From an uncultured Robinsoniella sp. (GTDB lineage Bacteria; Bacillota; Clostridia; Lachnospirales; Lachnospiraceae): a DNA stretch of 64,000 nucleotides. A program made the position numbers and the translations under genes. Below are positions 42,697-50,282 of the stretch, in pieces (within the stretch, counting starts at the first letter, position 1; each line of letters starts with the position of its first letter). The DNA lies in assembly GCA_900540475.1 (NCBI GenBank), contig UQGG01000013.1:1-64000 (forward strand). The letters run 5' to 3'. Under the pieces are notes generated by a model that searched no databases, was not told where the DNA came from, and worked only from the letters and a program-made list of their open reading frames with translations.

Positions 42697-45342
42697 ATGA
42701 GCAAAGAACTAGCAAAGACTTATGATCCGAAAGGAATTGAAGACCGCTTATATGATAAGTGGATGAACAAGAAATATTTTCACGCAGAAGTAGACAGGAG
42801 CAAAAAGCCCTTTACGATTGTGATGCCGCCGCCGAATGTTACGGGACAGCTTCATATGGGGCATGCGCTGGATAATACCATGCAGGATATTCTGATTCGT
42901 TATAAGAGAATGCAGGGGTATAATGCATTGTGGCAGCCGGGAACGGACCATGCAGCAATTGCTACGGAAGTCAAAGTCATCGAGAAGCTGAAGGAACAGG
43001 GAATTGATAAGGATGAGATCGGTCGGGAAGAATTCTTAAAGCATGCATGGCAGTGGAAAGATGAGTACGGCGGAAAGATCATCAATCAGCTGAAGAAGTT
43101 AGGCTCCTCTGCTGACTGGGACAGAGAACGCTTTACCATGGATGAAGGATGTTCCAAAGCGGTTGAAGAAGTATTTATCAAATTGTATGAAAAAGGCTAT
43201 ATTTATAAGGGTTCCAGAATCATTAACTGGTGTCCGGTATGCCAGACCTCTATTTCGGATGCAGAAGTAGAGCATATGGATCAGGACGGAAATTTCTGGC
43301 ACATTAATTATCCGGTAGCAGGGGAAGAAAATGCTTTTGTTGAAATTGCTACCACAAGGCCGGAGACGCTTCTGGGAGATACGGCTGTTGCTGTAAATCC
43401 GGAGGATGACCGTTATAAGCACCTGGTTGGCAAAATGCTGAAACTGCCATTGACTGACCGGGAAATCCCGGTTATAGCAGATGAATATGTTGATAAGGAA
43501 TTTGGAACCGGATGCGTAAAGATTACACCGGCTCATGACCCGAATGACTTTGAAGTGGGAAAACGCCATAATCTTCCGGAAATCAATATTATGAATGATG
43601 ATGCTACCATCAATGAACTGGGTGGTAAATATGCCGGCATGAGCCGCTATGAAGCCAGAAAAGCAATGGTTGCAGATCTGGAGGAAATGGGACTCCTCGT
43701 AAAAGTAGTTCCCCATGCCCATAATGTTGGAACCCATGACCGCTGCAAGACAACCGTTGAACCAATGATCAAACAGCAGTGGTTTGTTAAGATGGAAGAA
43801 ATGGCAAGACCTGCAATCGAAGCACTTAAGAATCATACTTTGAATTTTGTACCGGAGCGTTTTGACAAGATTTATCTTCACTGGCTGGAGAACATCCGTG
43901 ACTGGTGTATTTCCAGACAATTGTGGTGGGGACACCGGATACCGGCATATTATTGTGATGACTGCGGAGAAATTGTTGTATCTAAGGAGGCACCAGCCGT
44001 TTGCCCGAAATGCGGCAGCACACATCTGACACAGGATGAAGATACTTTGGATACCTGGTTTAGTTCTGCACTGTGGCCATTTTCCACTTTGGGCTGGCCC
44101 GATAAGACAGAAGACCTGGATTATTTCTTCCCTACGGATGTATTGGTAACGGGATATGACATCATCTTCTTCTGGGTAATCCGTATGGTTTTCTCAGCAA
44201 TGGAGCAGACGGGAGAAGTTCCTTTCCATCACGTACTGATTCATGGGCTGATCCGTGATTCCCAGGGGCGTAAGATGAGTAAATCCCTTGGAAACGGAAT
44301 TGATCCTCTGGAAATTATCGAACAATACGGGGCAGATGCACTTCGTCTGACACTCATGACCGGAAATGCACCCGGAAATGACATGCGTTTCTATATGGAA
44401 CGTGTGGAAGCCAGCAGAAATTTTGCAAATAAGGTATGGAATGCATCCAGATTTATCATGATGAACCTGGAAAAAGCTGAGGTTCCATCTCAGATGAATC
44501 CGGCAGATTTAACCGGAGCGGACAAATGGATCCTGTCCAAGGTTAACACCCTGGCAAAAGATGTAACCGATAACATGGATAAGTATGATCTGGGAATTGC
44601 TGTTCAGAAAGTTTATGATTTTATCTGGGAAGAATTCTGCGACTGGTATATAGAAATGGTAAAACCCCGTCTCTATAACGATGAAGATACTACCAAATCA
44701 GCAGCACTGTGGACATTAAAGACTGTTTTGGCAAATGCTCTGAAACTGCTGCATCCTTATATGCCGTTCATTACAGAAGAAATCTTCTGCACACTTCAGA
44801 CAGAGGAAGAATCCATTATGATTTCCCAGTGGCCGGTATTCAAAGAGGAATGGAATTTTGCGGCAGATGAACAGGCAGTAGAGACCATTAAGGAAGCAGT
44901 AAGAGGAATCCGTAATGTTCGTACCGAAATGAATGTTCCGCCAAGCAAAAAAGCAAAGGTATTTGTTGTTTCGGAAAAAGAAAACATCCGTGAGATTTTT
45001 GAAAATGGTAAAGTATTCTTCGCAACCCTGGGATATGCAAGCGAAGTAACCGTTCAGGCAGACCGCATTGGTATTGAAGATGATGCAGTATCCACAGTGA
45101 TTCCGGAGGCAGTTATCTATATGCCTTTTGCAGAACTGGTAGATATCGAAAAAGAAACCCTGCGTCTGAAAAAAGAAGAAGACCGCTTGGCAAAAGAACT
45201 TGCCAGAGTAAACGGAATGTTAAGCAACGAACGTTTTGTAAGCAAAGCGCCTCAGGCAAAGATAGACGAAGAAAAAGGTAAGCTTGCAAAATATACCGAA
45301 ATGATGGAACAGGTAAAAGAGCGATTAACTCAGCTGCAATAA
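42697..45342 (+). CDS. valS: Valyl-tRNA synthetase
   Basis: Charges tRNA-Val. 881 residues, a usual length. The class I signatures are HMGH in PNVTGQLHMGHALD near residue 53 and KMSKS in GRKMSKSLGNG near residue 527; a large editing domain lies between them, with ATTRPETLLGDTAVAV near residue 220. A Cys-x2-Cys pair set (YYCDDCGE, CPKCGS) near 425 suggests a zinc knuckle. The C-terminus forms the coiled coil that grips tRNA (about 815-880). The start is preceded by AAAAAGGAG. Confidence 0.97.
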   Translation: MSKELAKTYDPKGIEDRLYDKWMNKKYFHAEVDRSKKPFTIVMPPPNVTGQLHMGHALDNTMQDILIRYKRMQGYNALWQPGTDHAAIATEVKVIEKLKEQGIDKDEIGREEFLKHAWQWKDEYGGKIINQLKKLGSSADWDRERFTMDEGCSKAVEEVFIKLYEKGYIYKGSRIINWCPVCQTSISDAEVEHMDQDGNFWHINYPVAGEENAFVEIATTRPETLLGDTAVAVNPEDDRYKHLVGKMLKLPLTDREIPVIADEYVDKEFGTGCVKITPAHDPNDFEVGKRHNLPEINIMNDDATINELGGKYAGMSRYEARKAMVADLEEMGLLVKVVPHAHNVGTHDRCKTTVEPMIKQQWFVKMEEMARPAIEALKNHTLNFVPERFDKIYLHWLENIRDWCISRQLWWGHRIPAYYCDDCGEIVVSKEAPAVCPKCGSTHLTQDEDTLDTWFSSALWPFSTLGWPDKTEDLDYFFPTDVLVTGYDIIFFWVIRMVFSAMEQTGEVPFHHVLIHGLIRDSQGRKMSKSLGNGIDPLEIIEQYGADALRLTLMTGNAPGNDMRFYMERVEASRNFANKVWNASRFIMMNLEKAEVPSQMNPADLTGADKWILSKVNTLAKDVTDNMDKYDLGIAVQKVYDFIWEEFCDWYIEMVKPRLYNDEDTTKSAALWTLKTVLANALKLLHPYMPFITEEIFCTLQTEEESIMISQWPVFKEEWNFAADEQAVETIKEAVRGIRNVRTEMNVPPSKKAKVFVVSEKENIREIFENGKVFFATLGYASEVTVQADRIGIEDDAVSTVIPEAVIYMPFAELVDIEKETLRLKKEEDRLAKELARVNGMLSNERFVSKAPQAKIDEEKGKLAKYTEMMEQVKERLTQLQ

Positions 45343-45376
45343 AAGTATTACGCAGCACACGATAATCTTAATAAAG

Positions 45377-45428
45377 AAACGCCGAATCCCTGCATGAACT
45401 TCATGCTGCATATGGGTTCGGCGTTTTT
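45377..45428. terminator. Terminator after valS, probably bidirectional
   Basis: AAACGCCGAATCCC pairs with GGGTTCGGCGTTT, with an inner GCATGAA/TTCATGC helix and a T run on the right; A-rich sequence on the left allows use by the minus-strand gene. Confidence 0.85.
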
Positions 45429-45446
45429 CTGTATCAGCAGGCCACA

Positions 45447-45737
45447 TTATTTCCTGCGAAACAGAATACTGAGAATTAAATTAGTTGCGATCCCTGCGCA
45501 GCCGGTAATAAAACAAATCTTAGCAAACAGGTGGTGGCCGTGCTTCTCCAGATAGTCGGCACCAATGATCATGCCCAGACAGCCGGCATAGGATATTACT
45601 TTAAAGAGAATGCGGACTGCGCTGTGTTTTGCGGCAGCCTCTAAGGAATGGTCTACGATATTAGCCACACCTTCTACGGTATTTTCGATTACATCACCGG
45701 CGTGTTCCATCATTTTTTCAAATCTTTCTTCTGTCAT
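45447..45737 (-). CDS. Hypothetical small membrane protein
   Basis: A 96-residue protein with an acidic amphipathic N-terminal helix (MTEERFEKMMEHAGDVIENT) and two hydrophobic segments near 48-62 and 72-92, ending in FRRK. No family recognised. The ATG at 45737 is fixed by AGGAGG. An inverted repeat (ATACAT/ATGTAT) lies 20 bases upstream and may be its operator. Confidence 0.72.
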   Translation of the reverse strand: MTEERFEKMMEHAGDVIENTVEGVANIVDHSLEAAAKHSAVRILFKVISYAGCLGMIIGADYLEKHGHHLFAKICFITGCAGIATNLILSILFRRK

Positions 45738-46249
45738 AATTAAAACCTCCTTTTAAATACATACAGAATGTATGAATAAGTGTAAAAAATAAATTGCCAG
45801 AAAGCAATTTTAAAACACGCTCTAGCAATCTCTATTACCGGAAATATGGTTTCCGGTTCTTCAAAAGCAGTTTGCGGTTCATCGTCGATAATTGGCTTCC
45901 CACGCTTTTATATATGTTGGCAGCATACATAAGCTTGATTTTAAAATCTTCCCGGTTTCCCGAAGCAGACAGTTACGTCAAAATAGATACATTCTGTATG
46001 TATCTAATATAGCATGAAGATACTTTACTGTCAAGAACTTAAAAAAGAGTTTCAGCAGGATGATCTTAAGAAAATATTTAATATATTTTTGAAACCTTTT
46101 TTTCCATTTCTACGTCTAATAAATAGAGACTTTTAGTAGCCTGCATGGTGATATGCCATGGAGTTTACAAGTTGGATACAAGCAGATGCATTTTATGATG
46201 CATTTATTTTCTATAATAAAGAAATCAACCGATAAGGGGGAAATGTGGA
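45738..46249. other. Intergenic region with paired inverted operators and a repeat fragment
   Basis: ATACATACAGAATGTAT occurs at 45757-45773, and its exact reverse complement at 45987-46003. Between them lie the right half of the palindromic element (45794-45824) and, on the minus strand, a short open stretch ending MNRKLLLKNRKPYFR that may be the tail of a lost gene. The rest is AT-rich, with no clear gene. Confidence 0.55.
45794..45824 (+). repeat. Right-end fragment of the palindromic element
   Basis: TTGCCAGAAAGCAATTTTAA followed by AACACGCTCTA matches the right end of copy B at all but the first bases; the left part is absent. Confidence 0.75.
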
Positions 46250-47773
46250 ATGCACTATATGCTTAAAACATATCTGAAATTATTGCAGCAGTCAAATTTA
46301 GTAAAATCCTGTTGTTTGTATGGAAAGAAAGATCAGATCATCGAAAATTTATCTTATGATTCCAGGGAAATGATGAAGAGGGGACTTTTTATATGTAAAG
46401 GAGCGGCATTCAAAGCAGATTATCTCAGCCAGGCTTTCAAAAATGGGGCTGTCTGTTATATAGGAGAGGAACATTTTCCTCTGGAATATGAGGTACCCTA
46501 CATACTGGTAAAGGATATCAGAAAAGCGATGCCCATTTTAGCAAAGCATTTTTATCAGAACCCCTCCAGGGAACTGGATCTGATTGGGGTTACGGGGACG
46601 AAAGGAAAGACAACTACTTCTTATTATATAAAGGCGATTATGGACGAGTATTTCAAATCCGTGGGGATGCGCAGTATGGGAATCATTTCTTCCATCGAAA
46701 TTAAAGACGGTGTGGAACATAAATCTTCCAGTATGACAACCCCGGAATCGGTGGAACTGTACCGTCATATGCGAAATGCCGTATCCTCCGGAAAGCGCAG
46801 TATGGTTATGGAGGTTTCCAGCCAGGCGCTGAAATACCAGCGGGTGCGGGGGCTGAACTTTGATGTGGGAGTGTTCCTGAATATATCAGAGGATCATATC
46901 AGCCCGTCGGAACACGATGACTTTGAGGATTACTTCAGTGCAAAACTATCCGTTTTCCGGCAGTGTGAGACGGCTTGCATTAATCTGGATTCCGATAAAG
47001 CGGATCGGGTTATTCAGGCATCCAGGCTGGCAAAATCCGTTATTACATTTGGAACCGGACAAGGGGATCAGCTAGGTGGGACTGTGAAAAATGCAAAGAT
47101 GCCCGATATATTCGGATATGATATCCAGCAGGAAAAAGGAAGGATTCACTTTCGGGTGAAGAGCGGACGTTTTGATGAGCTGTTTACACTGGCAATGCCC
47201 GGTGTTTTTAATGTTGAAAATGCACTGGCTGCAATTTCGGTTGCATATTTATATCGCATTCCCGTGGAATATATGATTGCTGGTCTGAAAAAAGCAAAAG
47301 TAAAAGGCAGGATGGAACAATATGTCAGCAGCAGGAGAAGACTCACTGTGATCGTGGATTATGCCCATAACAGGCTGAGTTTTGAGAAGCTTTTCCAGTC
47401 GGTATTAATGGAGCACCCGTTTTCCAAGATTGTATCCGTATTTGGCTGCCCCGGCAATAAAGCTTTTAACAGGAGAAAAGATCTTGGACTGATTGCGGGA
47501 TTGTATTCGAAAAAGGTTTATCTTGCGGCAGATGATCCCGGAGAAGAGCAGTTTGCACATATTTCTGGTGATATCGCACGTTATGTTGAAAGTGTTGGCT
47601 GCCCTTATGAATGTATAGAAAACAGAGGGGATGCAATTAAAAGAGCCATTGAAGAAGCAGAAGAGGAAAGTGTAGTTCTGGTTCTGGGGAAAGGCTGCGA
47701 AGCACACCAGAAAATAGGTAAGGTTTCCTGTGCGTACCCAACCGATGCAAATTTCGTGAAAAAATATTTATAA
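46250..47773 (+). CDS. MurE-like Mur ligase family protein
   Basis: A 507-residue ATP-dependent amide ligase of the MurC-F fold. N-terminal UDP-binding-like domain (about 1-100), central ATPase with P-loop GVTGTKGKTTT near 113-123 and the substrate-binding SSMTTPES and MEVSSQAL motifs of MurE, and a C-terminal domain with VDYAHNRLS and VFGCPGNKAFNRR. At the MurE amino-acid-selecting position, where DNPR marks diaminopimelate enzymes, it has DDPG (428-431). It may therefore be a second MurE copy with another substrate. AGGGGG lies 9 bases before ATG 46250. Confidence 0.8.
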   Translation: MHYMLKTYLKLLQQSNLVKSCCLYGKKDQIIENLSYDSREMMKRGLFICKGAAFKADYLSQAFKNGAVCYIGEEHFPLEYEVPYILVKDIRKAMPILAKHFYQNPSRELDLIGVTGTKGKTTTSYYIKAIMDEYFKSVGMRSMGIISSIEIKDGVEHKSSSMTTPESVELYRHMRNAVSSGKRSMVMEVSSQALKYQRVRGLNFDVGVFLNISEDHISPSEHDDFEDYFSAKLSVFRQCETACINLDSDKADRVIQASRLAKSVITFGTGQGDQLGGTVKNAKMPDIFGYDIQQEKGRIHFRVKSGRFDELFTLAMPGVFNVENALAAISVAYLYRIPVEYMIAGLKKAKVKGRMEQYVSSRRRLTVIVDYAHNRLSFEKLFQSVLMEHPFSKIVSVFGCPGNKAFNRRKDLGLIAGLYSKKVYLAADDPGEEQFAHISGDIARYVESVGCPYECIENRGDAIKRAIEEAEEESVVLVLGKGCEAHQKIGKVSCAYPTDANFVKKYL

Positions 47774-47823
47774 GGTATCATAGATTTCTGTGCAGAGAAG
47801 ATGGGCTTATTTCTTATAGATGA

Positions 47824-47877
47824 TCCCTCCAAAACAGACAGTGTAGTTAAAATCACTGCTGTTTGGAGGGGTTTTTT
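47824..47877 (+). terminator. Terminator after the MurE-like gene
   Basis: CCCTCCAAAACAG and CTGTTTGGAGGG pair, with an inner CAGTG/CACTG helix, then seven T. Confidence 0.9.
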
Positions 47878-47968
47878 TATGCTGTAAAGGCTTCATGCTT
47901 ATTTTTATGTAGAAAAAGTATCCGTTCATGCAGGATTGCAAAGTGGCAGAAAGCGAAATGGAAAGTTA

Positions 47969-47998
47969 TTAGACAACGGCGGTGTTTTTTGTTATAAT
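47969..47998 (+). promoter_or_regulatory. Promoter candidate of the thioredoxin-CcdA gene
   Basis: TTAGAC (47969-47974) and TATAAT (47993-47998) with 18-base spacing; the expected leader contains a short repeat copy. Confidence 0.5.
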
Positions 47999-48013
47999 TT
48001 AACAAAATATGTA

Positions 48014-48064
48014 AGAGCGTGTCTGAAGAATATACATCTTGCAGTAAGCATTTTAAGCACGCTC
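48014..48064. repeat. Short copy of the palindromic element
   Basis: AGAGCGTGTCTGAAGAAT on the left and ATTTTAAGCACGCTC on the right, with about 20 bases between. It lies in the leader of the next gene, immediately before its ribosome site. Confidence 0.7.
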
Positions 48065-48082
48065 CAAAAAAGGGAGTATGAA

Positions 48083-49813
48083 ATGAGAAAAAGCATCAGA
48101 AATCGTGTGGGTATCTTCATTGCTGTTGTGTTATTTATGGCTGTGCTGCCGGTAAAAGCCGGGGAGCATAAGCTGGAAATCCAGTTTTTTTATAATAATG
48201 CCTGTGCTTCTTGTAAGGAAGAGGAAAAAATTTTTGATCTTTTCAATCAGTGCCTTACCCCGGAGGAAAAGAGCAGGGTTACATACGAGATCCGCACCTA
48301 TAATACCTTTCAGCTGGAGGATAAAAAGAAATTTGACGAAGTCTGTGAAACTGCGGATGAAGAACAGGTAGAAAAAGGCCGGCTGCCCGTTCTTATTGTA
48401 GGGTCCAGATGGATCTGGGGATACGAGAATATAGAAAAGAATCTGAAAGAGGCTTTTTTCAATGAAGGGGAAGAGACTGGCAGAATACCAGATGACTCCG
48501 GGAATATGTCAGAGAGTACCGGAGAAATATCGGGGGATTCTGGGAAAATATCGGAGGATCAAGAGAAGCAGCCGGAGAATACCGGCGAAGTATCAGGAGA
48601 ATCCGGGAAAACATCAGAGAGTATCGGCGAAGAATCGGGGAATCCCGGGAAAAATTCGGAGGATCAAGAGAAGCAGTCAGAGGATTCCAGTGAAGATATG
48701 GAGTCGGATGTTAATACCCTGATCGGGCAATTAAAAAGTAAACACCGGAATCAGAACCAGAATTTTGTAGTGTATTTTTCAACGTATTCCTGCAGCGACT
48801 GTGAAAAAGTAAAGGATTTTCTTCAGAAAAGCGGTGCCGGAGATGTTTTTGAGCTGAAGGAATATAATATTGCGGACGAAAATTATGTAATGCTGGTGCA
48901 GGAATTCTTTCGGCAGTACCAGGTTCCCAAGGAGAAGCAGAAGGTACCGGCAATATTTTATGGGGAGTCCTATCTTACAGGGGCAGAGGATATTTGTGAC
49001 AAGTTTTCGGAAGAGTTAGCCGATGGAAAGGCAGAATTTGAAGAATTTGATCAGTTCACAGGTACAGTTTCGCTTCAGAAAGCAGAAAACGGTGTGACAG
49101 GAAGAGATTTTTTTACCTTTGCGTTGTCTGGATTCTTAGCGGGATTTAATCCGTGCGCGGTGTCCATGCTTCTGATGCTGCTCTCTATTCTGCTGACTAC
49201 CAATACTTCGGTTTTAAAAAGCGGACTGTTGTATCTGGCGGGTAAATATATTACATACTTTGCAATTGGTGCGGGCATTTATTATGCGGTATCCTGGATT
49301 AACCAGGGGGCATTTGAAAAAGCAAGGGCAGCAATAAATCTGGGAATTACGGTTTTATTTCTGCTTGCAGCCATTTTTTATTTTATTGACTTTTGGAATG
49401 TAAGGAAAAGAGAATATGGAAAGATTAAAATGCAGCTGCCTGCAAAATTGAGAGGCTGGAATCACCGTCTGATTAAACGGGTTTCGGCGGCAACACCCGT
49501 AGTTCTTTTATTTGTGGTTTTTGGTCTGGGTATCGCCATTTCTCTGGGTGAATTTTTCTGTACCGGACAGATCTATATGGCTAACATTCTCTATTTAATG
49601 AAAAATGCAGCAGGCAATACGCTGGGAATCAGCCTCCTGTTCGTACTTTATGTTACTTGTATGTGTCTGCCGTCACTCATTTTCATTCTGGTAATCAGCA
49701 GAACTAAAAATGTCAACCGTGTTTCCGGTTTTATGCTGCGGCATATGGGTGCGGTCAAACTGTTTAATGCCGTGCTGTTCCTGGGATTTGCAGTGTACTT
49801 TTTACTTCTTTAG
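48083..49813 (+). CDS. Double thioredoxin-like/CcdA-type membrane fusion protein
   Basis: 576 residues: signal/anchor helix (about 9-26); first extracellular thioredoxin-like domain with CASC (Cys41, Cys44); a Ser/Gly/Glu-rich linker with an internal 35-residue repeat (about 135-210); a second thioredoxin-like domain with CSDC (Cys237, Cys240); then a six-helix CcdA/DsbD-type domain with Cys358 in GFNPCAVSM and Cys493 in EFFCTGQIY. The membrane cysteine pair would carry electrons from cytosolic thioredoxin to the two outer domains. ATG 48083 follows AGGGAG; the open frame back to 47936 crosses a repeat. The stop codon TAG is the first triplet of the next repeat. Confidence 0.82.
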   Translation: MRKSIRNRVGIFIAVVLFMAVLPVKAGEHKLEIQFFYNNACASCKEEEKIFDLFNQCLTPEEKSRVTYEIRTYNTFQLEDKKKFDEVCETADEEQVEKGRLPVLIVGSRWIWGYENIEKNLKEAFFNEGEETGRIPDDSGNMSESTGEISGDSGKISEDQEKQPENTGEVSGESGKTSESIGEESGNPGKNSEDQEKQSEDSSEDMESDVNTLIGQLKSKHRNQNQNFVVYFSTYSCSDCEKVKDFLQKSGAGDVFELKEYNIADENYVMLVQEFFRQYQVPKEKQKVPAIFYGESYLTGAEDICDKFSEELADGKAEFEEFDQFTGTVSLQKAENGVTGRDFFTFALSGFLAGFNPCAVSMLLMLLSILLTTNTSVLKSGLLYLAGKYITYFAIGAGIYYAVSWINQGAFEKARAAINLGITVLFLLAAIFYFIDFWNVRKREYGKIKMQLPAKLRGWNHRLIKRVSAATPVVLLFVVFGLGIAISLGEFFCTGQIYMANILYLMKNAAGNTLGISLLFVLYVTCMCLPSLIFILVISRTKNVNRVSGFMLRHMGAVKLFNAVLFLGFAVYFLLL

Positions 49814-49852
49814 AGCGTGCAGATGGCGAGAATGAATTTTAAACATGCTCTA
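49811..49852. repeat. Short copy of the palindromic element shared by two gene ends
   Basis: TAGAGCGTGCAGATGGCGAG to TTTTAAACATGCTCTA, 42 bases. It provides the TAG stop of the plus-strand gene and the TAA stop and last four codons of the minus-strand gene. Confidence 0.75.
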
Positions 49853-50141
49853 AGGTAAAAGTAAAAGCATCCATCCTGGGAAGGTCCACGTATTCAGCCA
49901 TGAGGGGACATCGTGGCAAAGAAGCTTCCAGCTGGATTTCACGCTGAAGTTCTTCTGTTAAGCGCACGCGGACTGCGCTTCTGTGGATATAGCAGGGATC
50001 CGGATCATCAAAGAAAGCGATGCTTTTTTCAAGTATTACGGATTCCTTCAGGGGAATGTCTTTTAGTTCACCCTGATAGAGCAGCTTGCCGTCGCTGTAG
50101 ACGCAGAGGATTTCTTTGGGTTTTTTAGATTTGAAAAACAT
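49839..50141 (-). CDS. Hypothetical protein
   Basis: A 100-residue soluble protein beginning MFFKSKKPKEILCVYSDGKL. No family recognised; a beta-rich N-terminus is followed by a charged helix (LTEELQREIQLEA). ATG 50141 is chosen because AGGAG precedes it on the minus strand; longer frames lack a site. The last residues LEHV and the stop come from the inserted repeat, so the original C-terminus may have been replaced. Confidence 0.65.
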   Translation of the reverse strand: MFFKSKKPKEILCVYSDGKLLYQGELKDIPLKESVILEKSIAFFDDPDPCYIHRSAVRVRLTEELQREIQLEASLPRCPLMAEYVDLPRMDAFTFTLEHV

Positions 50142-50282
50142 AGGTATGCTCCTTTTTGAGGAAAGTATCATTGACTTCTGATATTACATTATCATAAGCG
50201 TGTGGGATTGACAAGCTGTGGATTGTCAGATTTTGTAAAATGTTCGATATTATTGTAGTTAGTACTGCATGGGAGGAATAGT

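Noticed and set aside
43099..44025. 308-codon open frame on the minus strand
   Set aside because: Antisense to valS; composition is a shadow of the synthetase codons.
45794..46012. 72-codon plus-strand frame
   Set aside because: Begins inside the repeat fragment; the opposite strand reads more protein-like, so this is a shadow.
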